Below are positions 1 to 16,559 of a stretch of DNA of 64,000 nucleotides, one piece after another. Every line of letters starts with the position of its first letter. Position 1 is the stretch's first letter. This DNA comes from Geosiphon pyriformis. Its lineage: Eukaryota > Glomeromycota > Glomeromycetes > Archaeosporales > Geosiphonaceae. The notes under the pieces were generated by a model, which was given only the letters and a program-made list of their open reading frames with translations, was not told the origin of the DNA and did no database searches. The stretch spans positions 138,901 through 202,900 of the forward strand of contig JAAOMT010000665.1 in NCBI GenBank assembly GCA_016748015.1. Reading direction: 5' to 3'. Made by a program: the position numbers and the translations under genes.

Positions 1-496
1 TTTGTTTGATGCTAATGATCATGCTTGTTTATTGGATTCTCATGTATCAGCTTAAAGAGTGCAATCTAGTCTGGGTCATTCTTCCTCAGTTGTCTCGCAG
101 CTGTTGTTTACTTGTTCGTCTAATGTTTTGGTTAGCATTGCTTTGTGCAAGAGTTTTATTTTCAAGAATTGGTTTCATGAGTCTGTCTCTGTTTTCAAGG
201 ATTCCAAAGTAGTGAGTCAGAACATTGTGGCCTTTGTGTATGAGTTTAGTCATGCTTTTTGGGAAGACATTTGGTTGGTTCATGTCAAGTATTGTGCTTT
301 CATAAAAAAAAATGGACTTATTTTATGCGATAGATTTGTTCCTATCTTGATTTTTGGGCTTCCTTCAGTGCTGTTGGCAGGTGTGATTAGATTGCTGGAT
401 ATTGTTGAGGCAATTGGTGTTGGTTTTGGTTTTCATAAGTTTTGTTTGTTTTTTTTAGGCATAAGTGATAAAGTTTCTGTTTATATAAGTATATAG
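1..496 (+). pseudogene. 3' end of a LINE ORF2 (fragment)
   Basis: The reading frame running to the TAG at 494-496 encodes the C-terminal tail of the LINE ORF2 that occurs elsewhere in this window. Phrases such as WLVHVKYCAF, KKNGLIL and GVIRLLDIVEA have counterparts in the minus-strand LINE ending at 31358. An in-frame stop near 55-57 interrupts it where the family likely has Trp. The 5' part lies outside the window. The region after the stop (roughly 497-615) resembles the 3' UTR of the other copy (shared AGCTRGTCACAT). It is transposon debris, not a host gene. Confidence 0.7.
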
Positions 497-1627
497 TGTT
501 GTTTTAATTAGTCTGAGTAGCTGGTCACATGTAAAAAATGCATAATTTACACCTAGTTTAGATCATTTGTATAATGTATTATACTAGGCAGTGTTTGGAC
601 TTTACTCATTAAATGTTTAAAAAAAAAAATATATATTTAAATTATTTTAAATAAGTTGTTTTAAAAAAATCTTAAAAAGAAAAAACTTTTAACTAAAAAC
701 AAAAAAATGGGTTTAAAACAGCAAAAAATCAATTAATTATTAAATTATTTAAAAAAAGTGCTTTTATAAAATGCTGTTAAATAACTTTTATAATTGGTAA
801 TATTTTATTAATAAAAAGATTATTAATTGTTTTAAATAATAATAAAAAATAAAAAAGTACAGTCTTTTTACTTTTTGTTTTGGTTATAATTATAAAAATA
901 GAAAAAAAGAGTATTTAATTTTTTTGTTTTATTAAAATGTAATTTAATTATTAATTATTTACATAATACTTAAGTATTATTAAAAAATATAACCAGTTAT
1001 TCAATTTAAAATTAATATATTAAAATAAAATATTGTTATTTTTGTTTTTTTTTTAATTTTGTAAATTTTATTTAAAATAATTAAATTATAAACAAAATAC
1101 AAAATGGGGTTTGAATTAATAATTAAAATAAATATTATTAATTTTAATCAGAAAATTAATATTTTAAAATTAATTAATAATTTTAAATAATTTTTTTGCA
1201 TTCATTTTAAATTATTACAAATAAAAATTTGGATTTAAATTAATAAATAAGTAAAAAACAAATTTGAATATCATAATAATTTATTATAGTATTTTAAATT
1301 TTTTTAATAAATAATATCAATTTTAAATTGGTTTAACATAATAAAAATTGATTAAGTCTTGTTTTAAAAAAAAATACTATATTAATGCAAACAAATAAAT
1401 TTCTTTTTGTTTAACATATTTACATAATTACTATTATTTCTGGAAATATTTTGTCAAAAAATTAAAACAATTTTACAACAAAATAATTATTATTTACTAT
1501 AATAATTCTTTTAACAAACAATCTTATTAAAAAGAATGGTTCCCAACTTAAACAATTTACATAATATTTTAAAGAAAACAATTATAACAGATGCTATATT
1601 AGAATCGTACAAATAAAGAAATACACT
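497..1627. other. AT-rich intergenic region with LINE 3' UTR remnant
   Basis: The first ~120 bases continue the LINE 3' untranslated region and end in an A-run around 618-630, possibly the LINE tail. The rest is about 85% A+T, with no ORF of coding character, no tRNA-like fold and no clear tandem repeat. It separates the LINE fragment from the elongin-B-like gene and must hold that gene's promoter. Confidence 0.5.
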
Positions 1628-2367
1628 ATGATCGTGAGAGAAATGATAAAGTTTTCAATACAATCTTTCGAATGCTTTTCAAAGCTTATAATTGTTGTTT
1701 CCACCATTAAACTCATAACATTTCATTTTTTGGATCAAAAAGTTAGAATTCAGGCCCTTTTAACAAGAATATGGGTGGTGAGGGAAGAAAATTTTTTGCA
1801 CGCTAACGCATTGGTTTTATTTTCGTTTTTGATTTTTATATTATTGTACTATACATCATGTTTGCAGGAACCCTCTACTCAACGCTATTTTCGAGTAAAA
1901 TACCAAAAGACTACCTATTTTCTCAATGCTAGCACTACTGATAAACTTTCAACAGTAAAAAACAACTTGGCAAAGATGTTGGGCGATGATCGAGATCCAA
2001 AACGCATACGCTTGTCTACATCTAACTTCAATAATCCGCCAGCTTATATTGCTTTGGATAAAGATAATGATACAATTGAAAAATTGAAGCTAGAGGATGA
2101 ACAGATTTTGTTCCTTAGTTTCTGGGACGAAAATGATCGTAAGCTATTAAATGATATGCTGGATTTGTTCTGTGAGGTCGAGAAGTCCCGATATCTCACT
2201 TCATTTAACTCAACATTCTTCATTCATTTTCAGGGAAATGGGAACCCATACAAGTTGAATGGCCAGATCCGTTGGTAGATGACACAACGGAAGATGAGGA
2301 GTACGATCTTGAAGACCAGTTAGGAAAAGTTGATTTAGAAACTGGGAAAGGCAAAGCGAAAGCGTAA
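1628..2367 (+). CDS. Elongin-B-like ubiquitin-fold protein
   Basis: Exons as read: 1628-1633, 1868-2138 and 2234-2367, giving about 136 aa. The first coding exon is only ATG ATC, followed by a GTGAGA donor; the acceptor is TTTGCAG at 1867. The product begins YFRVKYQKTTYFLNA, matching the elongin-B start pattern (xxRRHKTTIFTDA). Residues LSFWDEND then WEPIQVEWPDPL match the C-terminal half of elongin B. The family is a ubiquitin-like partner of elongin C in transcription-elongation and cullin-RING ligase complexes. An acidic and Lys-rich tail follows. The last exon may instead splice at 2364 to 2443, ending ARK at 2452. The call rests on remembered alignment; another ubiquitin-like family is possible. 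Confidence 0.6.
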
Positions 2368-2769
2368 ATATGAAGGAACCCTTATAGATTTCTAGCAATA
2401 TTCGAAAAAACCATATTTACTAATTTATCATATTTTTTTTAGGCGCAAATGATCATATCTAGACCTGATAAAACGCCAATCTTCTGATAGCTCAGAATCA
2501 AGAGAGTATTATGATAATTATATGTAGGTAAGAAACGAGTAACTTTTATTTTTTTGGTGTTTCAATAAAATCCAACATTGAGAAAACCCTCTCGAAATTC
2601 TAGGATGAGCTCTCCGAATTTTTATTCGTGAAATATTGGAGAAATCAATCTTTTTTTTTCAACAAAGTGAAAAGATCAGGATTGCAATATCCATATTTAT
2701 CTAATTTTAAATTTATAATGATAGTTATTAGTTTTCTCATTCTGCCTGGTCAATTTTTTAAGCAGGAAT
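2368..2769. other. Short intergenic region between convergent genes
   Basis: This 400-bp stretch lies between the ends of the elongin-B-like gene (+) and the copper transporter gene (-). Apart from the possible alternative last exon at 2443-2452, I see only AT-rich 3' flanking sequence. Confidence 0.5.
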
Positions 2770-3551
2770 TCACAGATCTTGTGGAAAATCAGGGACCACG
2801 ACTATGTTATTACTGAGTTCGATATCATCTTTGTAGCTTGAATTTTTAGCATTTGCCAGATCGCTTTTCAAGATGTGTGAGGAATCTGATGAGGGTACTA
2901 AACCTGTTATTGTTACTTTTTTAATGGGTTGGTAATTGGAATATCTACAAAATTTCTTGAATTGGGTAGTAGGTGAAAAGGGGATTTTAACAAACAATTG
3001 GAACTTACGAAGTTAATTGAAAATATTCCACAATAAATTGACCTGTAGTCAAACCAGTCACCTTTGTTTTTTACACGGAAAAAAGAAGGCAATTTTCGGG
3101 TTAATAAATATTGAGTTTTCCTAATAATCAATTTAACTCACCACAACAATAAATATTCCAAAATTCATATTCATCACCAGTAACATATAAACAAGTCGTA
3201 GTGTCGTGATGATACCATATCCCAAGGTCTTTACTAACAAACTATGCGATTTATAGTAATTTGGGATTTTATTTCCAGTTAAAAATGAGACATTTTCAAA
3301 CCAAAAAGTCAGAAATCTTTCTATCCAACAAAAGGACAAGACTAATATAGAAGCAAAAAAAAAGGTAATAGGAGTGGTTATTGGAAAAACTGAGAATAAA
3401 AAATAGGTAGAATTCGGGTCTGTGGATTAAATATATAGATGAAAAAGGATAAAAAGTTAAGTTGGGCTATTTAAAATAGTTTTTTACTTGAAGTTGAATA
3501 ATTTATCCTTTCATTACCGTTATGAAAGTAAGTTTTCCGATCTTGTTGCAT
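2770..3551 (-). CDS. Ctr-family copper transporter
   Basis: Exons on the minus strand: 3551-3488, 3419-3142, 3061-3009 and 2944-2770, about 189 aa, all phases consistent. Three membrane segments are visible: one at about residues 33-57 (ending FFFASILVLSFCWIERFL), one containing the MxxxM motif of helix 2 (YMLLVMNMN), and one with the GxxxG motif of helix 3 (GLTTG). These motifs line the trimeric pore that moves Cu(I) across plasma or vacuolar membranes. The N-terminus holds TYFHNGNE, as in Ctr proteins, but is poor in Met-rich clusters. The C-terminal ~60 residues are hydrophilic with no CxC motif. The start is the first Met in frame; an upstream exon carrying a Met-rich domain cannot be excluded. 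It is divergent from the ARF6-like gene. Confidence 0.75.
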
Positions 3552-4260
3552 ATTATTATTTGTTATAGGGTAGGGAAAACGAGGATTCCGCTTTTTTGAA
3601 GCGATTCTTTTTTACTTAGTATAAAATTAGGAAATATTGTATGGCTTGTGATTAGTAATACTTTAAATTTTGCTTTTAGTTCTTGAACCAATGAAAATAT
3701 TACAGAAATTAAGAATATATATATATATATAATAATTGAAATGTAATTGTCTAATCCTCCCACCAAATTTGGCTACCTTGTTAAAATTTTGGACAGAGTA
3801 ATCCCTCCGTCATCGTAAACGGAGCACAAAAGTGATCATATCGGGAATTGGAAGAAACCAAATTTGCGAGCGACCAATCAGCATCTATCTAGCAATTGGG
3901 TTTGTTTCGTACAATGTTGTTGTATCTTCTTTTCTATGCCTGTCAACACACACAAAACCTTCAAATTCCACACCACAAGAGTCTCAATCAAATATAGCCT
4001 TCATCATCTCAGCCTTCTTATTTCTTGAGTGTGTTCACAATCAAAATTTTGACAAGGTTAAAGCTGAGTGAGCTAGAAGAAAGTTTGTTTTACGCTTAAA
4101 ATACCCTTCTTTTCAACCTACCAAAACCACAACTGTGCACACTCGTCCGTTTTCTTTTATTTTTGTGAAAATTCTGCGGCTCGACAACAACAACAGTGTC
4201 TTTAGATTGCTTTACTTTCACTCTTCAAAACTATCAACTATAAAAGGCTAGCTATTTTAA
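3552..4260. promoter_or_regulatory. Shared upstream region of divergent Ctr and ARF6-like genes
   Basis: This 709-bp segment separates two divergent start codons and must carry both promoters. It contains a (TA)n run at about 3717-3731 and pyrimidine-rich stretches upstream of the ARF6 start (4081-4250). I recognise no specific factor site. Confidence 0.4.
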
Positions 4261-5191
<931 letters not shown>

Positions 5192-6108
5192 GTGGCTTAT
5201 GATTTGGCCCTGATTGATCTTTTCCTTTTGGATATTGATGGAGGATGAGTTTGATTGTATTTATAAAAATTCTAGAGACGGTTGGCTATTAACGGTGGGG
5301 TGGTGCCAATTTTTTCTCAGTGAAGCATTGAACTTTACCGATCGGTCGCACATATTTTTATTGGATTCTAATAGATTTTATAATTTGTCGTTCCTACTTA
5401 TTGATGAGAATGGATTCTGAGGACTGATTTGATTTTTCTTTGATCATTATTATTATGATAACAATAATAGTAATAACAATAATAATAATAATAATAATAA
5501 CCAATCATTTTAAATCACTTCCATAGACCATTATCATCAACATCAACCTTTTATTAATATAAAAAACATACCCAAACTTCCCAAGTTTCCAATTCTAGTT
5601 TTATTATATTTAATTTTTGTTGTTTTTTATTTTACTGTCCATTAATTCTACTAGTAAAAGTGACAATTTTGGGGAGGGAGGGTTATTATTTCATTCATTA
5701 TCACTTTTGCATGATAAGAAAATTTATTTCACTCTTTCATCTCATGAGCCATGTATTGTTTATAGATAGTATTTTTAAAGTTGTATTTTCTTTTTAAATT
5801 TGAGAATTATAAAAAGTTTTTTAAAGGAAAGAAAAAACAGAGACAAGATGGGCGTGATAAATTCATTTTTATTTTATTTTATTTTTAAAGTTAACTTTGA
5901 TCTTTGGAAAAAAGCATTGAAACAATCAGGTAAATCTGGATAAAAATTTATAAATTTAACCAGGTGATTGCTGATTGATATTATTACCCAATTATCAAAT
6001 CCTGTTAATTCAACTTTTGGTCCGATTAATTGATTAGTTGGACCACATTAGATTTTCATGACCCATAAATAGAGCAAATCTATTGTATTTTTTATTTTTT
6101 AAACAGAA
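5192..6108. other. Intergenic region with short AAT repeat
   Basis: 3' flank of the ARF6-like gene and 5' flank of the RRM gene. It contains an (AAT)n tract at about 5473-5502 and AT-rich unique sequence. No gene, RNA or terminator-like structure is convincing. Confidence 0.5.
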
Positions 6109-6943
6109 ATGGCAATGAAGGAAAATGTTAATAAGTGTACAATATACGTTGGTAAATATAAAAGTTTATTATTTTTGCATTGCCGTTTGTCACTGAGTCT
6201 CATCGTTTACTTGATAAAAACGAAATATTCAATTTTTATCATGATTTATTTATTTATTTTGACTTGAACATTGAAATAGGAGGTCTAGATGATCAAGTAA
6301 ACGAAAAAGTTTTACATGCAGCTTTTATTCCGTTTGGAGATATAGTTGAGATTCAGATCCCACCCGATCCTGCTTCTCGTAAACAATTTCTTGCGATGAT
6401 TTTATTTATTTATTTATTTATTTTTTGTAAAAAAAATAAGTTTGATAGAAAATTTGATTTAAAAAACGTATATTTCATCTTTCTTTTTTTTTGGTATTCT
6501 GAAAGATAATCAACATCGTGGATTTGGATTTGTCGAATTTGAAGAATTGGATGATGCACAAGCTTCTATTGATAATATGCATTTATCGGAATTGTATGGA
6601 AAGGTGATTAAAGTTAACTTGGCAAGACCGATGAAGATTAAAGAGGGGAGTTTAAGGGCTGGTATGTTTAATTTTTAATAATTAGTAATTAATAATTATA
6701 ATTTTGAAGATGGCAAGTCTTTCATTTTTATTTTTATCAGTTTGGTCGGAAGATGCATGGTTACAGAAATACGCGTTAAAATCGACGGACCCCAATGTCA
6801 AAGAAGATGAAGATGAAGATGATAAAGACCAAGGTGGTAATGATTCGGTTTCTGAAAATCAGGGTTCCCAGAACTTTCCACGTAACACGTTGGATCGTTT
6901 GAATTCACCTAATGATGATGATGATGGTTCAATGTCTGGATAA
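6109..6943 (+). CDS. RRM protein resembling the N-terminus of PPIE/Cyp33
   Basis: Exons 6109-6151, 6280-6378, 6506-6661 and 6741-6943 encode about 166 aa. One RRM spans roughly residues 10-90: RNP2 is TIYVGGL and RNP1 is HRGFGFVEF. The stretches [28 protein letters not shown] and [15 protein letters not shown] closely follow the RRM and linker of human PPIE, a spliceosome-associated nuclear cyclophilin. The PPIase (cyclophilin) domain that should follow is absent. The protein instead ends in an acidic, Asp/Glu-rich low-complexity tail, and no cyclophilin-coding exon is visible downstream to 9.3 kb. It is probably an RNA-binding splicing-associated protein without isomerase activity. Confidence 0.8.
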
Positions 6944-8232
6944 GTTGATGATTTTTTTTTTTTGAATTTGTTTAAAAACACAATGAGGAAATAGATACTG
7001 TTAAAGGAAAGTAAAAATGTGATTTCAGGCCGGACTTATTAAAGTAAGTTTTTATGAAGACTGATGAAATGTTATTTTTTTTTTGGCCACATTTGGAATA
7101 GATTTTCAAACCAAAACACTTTGAATTATTTATTAAATCTTTTATTAAAAATCAAACTAATTTGTCTTATTTTTGGTCTTCTTTTGAAAAGCTTAAATAT
7201 AAACTTTTTTTTATATCTCTATATTCATTTCTTCCTTGTGTTAACAAATATTTTATTTTTTTCTATTTCCAATTTACAGTTTTTTTTTAAAAGAATTAAA
7301 AATGTTTCAAATTAATCCGAAAATAAATCAAGACAAAATAAAAAGAGAGATACAAGAGATCTCACCAAATCCGTTTCATATCGATAATTTTCAAATTCTT
7401 CTCTTGCCCATTTTTTCATTTCTTTAGAATCTTGTTTGTTTTTTAATACTAACGTAAAAAATATTAATTAATTGATTGATTGAAAAAAACTTTGTTTTTT
7501 TTCCTAGTCTTACACATGTTTTCACTTACATGTTACTGTTTTCAAAATTTCCCTGTAAAATGCGCGTACTTGGGCTTTAACAATAAACTAAAAATCAAAA
7601 AATCAATTTAAATTTATTTATTTTATTTGTTTAATCCTGAATATAAAATAAAATAAAATAAAAATTATTTTCTGCCGTACATACATGTTGCAAGCTCAAT
7701 AACTGTTTTTGACCACCATTCACAAATTTTCGATTTAATTCAACGTGATTCGTCGTAACTTTCAAATTACCAATATTGAGAATATTTCTAAAGCATGAAA
7801 ATTCCCACCACATTGTGTTACACGATTTTCTTATAATTAACACCATTTTCTATCGAATGGTTAGGGCAAATATGAAAGAATGATGATAGGGATGAGGATG
7901 ATGAGGATGATAAGGATGATAAGGAATATTAATTATAAACCTTTGAATCTTTCCTTTATGGGAAGGAATAAACCAGAAGTAAAAATTGAAATTTGCTTAG
8001 GGTTTTGTGTTTAGAACGTTTAAAATCGTCAATCATTTAATGTGTGAAAACCCAATAAAGGTCTGAATCCGCCAAGTAGCTTTTTTGATATCCGCTAATC
8101 AAGCACTTTTGGTGTGATACCTGATTCAGAGGTCTGATGATGATAAAAGGGAAAATAAGGACAAAAAATTTATATATAATTTTTTTTCTCTTGAAAAACA
8201 ATGATTATAAATGACATTCACAATTAAAATAA

Positions 8233-8235
8233 TAA

Positions 8236-8277
<42 letters not shown>

Positions 8278-8297
8278 GTTGTTGTTGTTGTTGTTGT
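8233..8297. repeat. Compound microsatellite (ATT)n-(GTT)n
   Basis: About 15 ATT units run directly into about 6-7 GTT units. The change from ATT to GTT is a single transition repeated in phase, typical of a compound microsatellite. Confidence 0.9.
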
Positions 8298-8390
8298 CTT
8301 TGAATACAATTTTTACGATATTTAAATAGGAAAATTAAAAAATAAAACTTGAATATTAAAAATATATATATATATATATTATAATAATTC

Positions 8391-8517
<127 letters not shown>

Positions 8518-9331
8518 TATTTTTATTTTTTTAAAAATGTGGTAAACTAAGATAACATTCCAATTTGGAATCCCCCAATTAAACTTAATATTCCCAACAT
8601 CCTTTGAAATTCCACTGCTGGTATGACAAAGATTAATCTTTTTACTTCTTTAAAGTATACCACCCCATCTCCACACAGTCATAAGAAAACTTGAATAAAA
8701 CTATGCTAGAAAATTCTAAATTTTCACTCTTGTATTATACGTGTTGAAAAATATTGCGAGCTGCATTGAAATCGTGGTTCCTCAGGGTGAAACACGCTCC
8801 AATGATTAGACATAAGAAATTGGCTAGACTATGGAAAGACAACGAATCTCATATATCCTTACTTGAATGACCACCCAAGATTTGTATCGAGAGGAACCGC
8901 CCTCTATATCATCGCAGTGTAACCAAACCTATAAGAATTAGTACACTAATTGAAATTTAAACTCTCGTACTCTCCCCACCCCCGTTCGAGCTCACGAATG
9001 GACTCCGAAGCATGACCGCGAAATTATGAATTGTCCCGAAAAATGCAAAACTTGAGGTAACCCTAATAAAAAATTATTAATAAATAATAAACAGTAACAT
9101 TGACCACCAATAAATGATTTGTTTGGACTTTTAAAAGTGATTGCTGCGGGAGACATATTCAGGCTGGGAGTTTGAAAAAAGTATATATATAATATTAAAA
9201 TCAATATACTATTGGGAACCCATAAATCCATTAATTTCTTTTAATTCTTGTTATTTTCCTTTTGGCCTTACTTTTTTCACGCACAAAAACTTCCTTCCTT
9301 CCTCGTAACCTCTCAACTACGTCTCTGAACA

Positions 9332-12913
<3,582 letters not shown>

Positions 12914-13481
12914 AAACTTCCTTAGGATTTAAACATTTATCAATTGTAGTAAAATTAAGAATTTAATTATTTTACCTATGGAAATATTTTCCATAATGCG
13001 TACGCGTTTAAATTGATTGCGCGATTGAATTATCATTTAAAGTCATAATTATTGCAATTGGTAGTTTCCAATTTTTATATTTTTAAATCTAAAATACTGG
13101 ATAACGCATAAAATTTATACACAATCTTTTTGTACCCAATTTGTTGGGTATCTTAAAATTTGTCATCATTAACAAAGACGCGTCATGTTTTGATATCTTT
13201 TTGGATAATGAAAAGTAACAGTTCCTTTACAAATATAAATACAGTCGTGGAAAAAATATATTATAAAACAATGGAAAATATGGATTATAAGAATCTACAA
13301 ATTTCCCGAAAAAATATCTACGGCCCAATTTTTTTTTCAGGCCAAAAACCACAACTGAGATTTCAAGCCCCATATGATCCGGTTTGATGGTATATTTTTC
13401 ATTATGGCGAAAAATATTCATCACTTTTAGGTGGATCAATTAAGGTTTTGGAATTGATTTTAATTAACCTATTGTCAAACA
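12914..13481. other. Intergenic region between convergent SSL2 and NIPA genes
   Basis: AT-rich 3' flanks of two converging genes, 568 bp. Short ORFs exist on both strands but have no recognisable domain or splice support. Confidence 0.5.
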
Positions 13482-16118
13482 TTATATCGGACTTATACTT
13501 CCACTAGATTGTGCGTCCTCATCGCTCCCATGCATATCAATAGTACCTTCAATCCTTCCAGAGGTGACAACACGTGGTTTGGTAGGTTTACTCATAACAT
13601 TACTTTTTCTTCTTTTGGTTACCAATTCCTCATAATCATCATTATTTCCAGGATGCAGTCCGAATTTAAACTTTTCCATAATCGATACATCTTTTTGTGA
13701 TCGTCTTGAACCTGTACTACCTTTATTATCGATATGTATGCCACTGTATGATTCACTGTTAGTGTTTTTGAATTCAGGGAAATTGGGAGCAGCAGGTTGT
13801 CCCAAGTGTGATTTAAGGTAATTAATAGGATGTTGTAAAGGTGAAAGGGGTGGAGGGAGAGCAAGATGTGGCTGAGGTGGCGAATTTGGTGGGGAGGCTG
13901 ATATCGTTGATGATATTGAAGGGGCAGTAGCATGAATAAATGGATTGGATTTTAATTGTTCAGTTGGGGATGAAGATAACACCGGTGATCCAACAAATCG
14001 AACGGTAGAAAGCCGGGAGGATGGCTGAGATTTAGAAGGGGGTAAAGAAGTTTGATTGGAAAGTTCCACGGCGTCGTTGTCAAAAGAGCTTTCTCCAATC
14101 GCTATACCAATTTGTGCAGCGGTCGAATCAATACCACGAGGAATACTTTTATTATTAGAGCCCGTTTCATTGATAGTTGTCAGATTACTACTTGCGGAAG
14201 ATTCTCTTCTATTATGTCCGCCAAAACTTAGGCTCATGCTTCTCCTATTATCAGGATTTGCCGAGTGCATGGAATTATTGCGTCCATGATGCAGTGAATA
14301 ACGACGAATACTACCAAAACTTCCTCTAATTTCCGAAGCACCTGGTTCCATGGTACCATCGCTTCCCATACTTAGTCTGTGATCATCAGAATATGTAACA
14401 GAGCCTCTACCATCAACAATAGCTCCTTTAGAAGTTTGTAAGAGGACAATACCGCTACAAATAACTAAAAATCCTAATACCACTGATACGATATTCACTG
14501 GTGGAGCAGTAAATCCTTGAAATAGAATGGCGGAGCTCACCATTGTCAAACTGGTAAAGGTGACATAATACACCGGGGTTACCATTGCAGTGTTGAAAAG
14601 ATTCAAGGCTTTATTGAGGTAATTGATTTCCGTTAATAATGTCACAGCCACAAATCCAGCGAGAAAATAAAGGAACCAATGAGTGAATTGGTTTTTGCCC
14701 ATTATTGAGGTCACTATTGCACTTCCAAGGCCTTGCGTGGCGACAACTGAAAGTGATCCAATCAACGAACATATTCCAATATATACAAGCATATTTTTGG
14801 AGCCATATTTAGGGGCAATTTTCCAAATTACTATTATACTCAAAAACATAGCCACGCTCGCATACGTAAGGAACACTAATAGAGGGGAAATGTAACTATT
14901 TTGTAAAAATTATTGAGGATTTGCGTGTTTTGAAAAAACCATTCTTACCTGGATGTAGGAACAAATGCTGAAACTGTTGAATAGTGTTAGCAGACTGTTG
15001 ATCAGGAGCGTGCATTAGAATAATAACGGCACCAATCAAACATTGGGCACAACCAATTTTTCCTTGCATGTTGAGTCTTTCGTTAAGAAATACCGAAGAC
15101 AGCACAGCACTATTTTACGTGAAAGTGATATATAAAATATTTACTTGATAAAGAATATACTTCAGGGCAATAGCAAGAGTACTTAATACCTTACCTGACC
15201 ACAACACTGAGCGCGCCTAAAGGCGTAACCAGAATTGCTTGGGTGAAGGCATATGCAACAAAATTGCACAGTTCACCTATAATCACTAGAATCAAAATAT
15301 TTTAATTGAGTAGTTAGGAAAAGGATTATACGAAATGATTCGAGGTTTCTAAAGTTTTTTTCTTTTCAAATCAACTTACTCAGAGTCATACCAAGCCACC
15401 ATAGCCCATTAGATAAGTAACTGTGTCCTTGTCCAGCAATTGCTCCTATATGTAAAAAATGAGGCTTTTTTGATTAATTATATACTGAAAATGTCACGAA
15501 TGAGAAACTAAAATCAGTAAACAGATCTCTACCAGCTTTACTAGCTTGAAGAAGACCCTTCTTCTTAAATATAAATGATGAGCCGATAAATAATCCTGGT
15601 AAATAGAATTGAGTAATGTAGAGAAAAGATTATTAAATAATAAAATTTTGCTTTTCATCCATTTAGAATCTAATTCAGCATTGTTTCTTATTCTTTAGGC
15701 GAGAAAATGATACACCTGGCCACCTTAAGCTCAAATAGAGAATTGATTATATAGACCCACGATTAGATTCGCTAGATGTTTTCCAGGAATTGATCGACTA
15801 GTGAACTTATAGAGGCCCACGTGCCTAATTCTCATTTCACTGTTTTCTTCGCATCCTTATGCGATCGTGTTTCCAAGTTATTATTCGGTGCATGATTGCT
15901 GCCTCTCTCCTCTGCAGCTTCAAACATGAGAATAAGCTCAAGAAGCTTTTAGTTACCTCGCCCCACTCCCTAGACGCCAGACCATCAGATTGCAATGTAA
16001 GGGTTTACTTACCACTCAAAAGAGCGAGTATAAGTCCGACAGTCTTAAAGACTGGATCATTTCCAGAATCACCATTAAACGAATGTACTGTATGTTCTTT
16101 CGTATCTGTGTCTGCCAT
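13482..16118 (-). CDS. NIPA-type magnesium transporter
   Basis: Minus-strand exons: 16118-16013, 15595-15533, 15445-15380, 15285-15195, 15109-14949 and 14875-13482; about 626 aa with consistent phases. The membrane domain (residues ~30-330) follows the NIPA/DUF803 family: SSFIFKKKGLLQA, NGLWWLGMTLMI, GELCNFVAYAF, VTPLGALSVVVSAVLSS, then KIGCAQCLIGAVII. The family are multi-helix Mg2+ carriers of plasma and endosomal membranes. A C-terminal cytosolic tail of about 290 residues is Ser/Pro/Asn-rich, with SSS and polyproline-like runs, long for the family. The last acceptor is the CCCCTCTATTAG at 14876; the nearer upstream AG would shift the frame. Confidence 0.9.
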
Positions 16119-16337
16119 AACGCTGTTTTATTTCGTTGGGGTTCCAATCGTGAACCTTGACAGGAGTCGCGACCAGCGGGAAAATGCTTTTCTTTTTCGT
16201 AAAGTCAACAGTCAAAATTTTAGGTGAAAGAATATTTACTACAAATTGTGCTAATTTTAATAAAAGGCTTTTAAGTCGTAAAATAAAGTGTGGCTTTGAC
16301 CAAAAATAATATATATTTGGTGTGGCGATAGTCAGCT

Positions 16338-16559
16338 ATGAAAGAACAAAAGAGGAAACCCCGAATTTCACTTTGGTACTTTATAGACGAGGATTTCTTC
16401 GTCGTAGATAAATATTTAGAAAAAGTGAGTGTATGAGTTTCGTGAAAAGAAGCCAGGAATCGCGTGGAACAATAAAGCCCTTCTAATTTCGAATTGTTTA
16501 TTCACCAGCTACCAGAGCTTTGTGTGTTGGGGTCGTTCAAGAAAAAATTATGTATGTAA
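16338..16559 (+). CDS. Possible small two-exon gene, unknown function
   Basis: An ATG at 16338 opens a 29-codon exon ending at 16424 with a consensus GTGAGT donor; an acceptor TTCACCAG at 16508 joins in phase to a 16-codon exon ending with TAA at 16557-16559. The 45-residue product is basic at its N-terminus (MKEQKRKPRISLW) and has aromatic and acidic residues (YFIDEDFF). I recognise no family. It lies 220 bp upstream of the NIPA start, in divergent orientation. It may be a real small protein, part of a longer gene using other exons, or chance. Confidence 0.25.

Noticed and set aside
7064-7315. 83-residue frame after the RRM gene
   Set aside because: Phe/Leu/Ile-rich translation of T-rich DNA; no domain and no splice link to the RRM gene.
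8780-9020. Possible small structural RNA between the RRM gene and SSL2
   Set aside because: Base composition is less AT-rich, but no tRNA A/B boxes, snRNA landmarks or C/D boxes could be aligned.
13619-13933. Second minus-strand frame overlapping the NIPA tail
   Set aside because: Out-of-frame shadow of the real exon; His/Leu-rich composition from the Pro/Ser codons.
14056-14289. Plus-strand frame opposite the NIPA tail
   Set aside because: Antisense shadow of the low-complexity NIPA tail.
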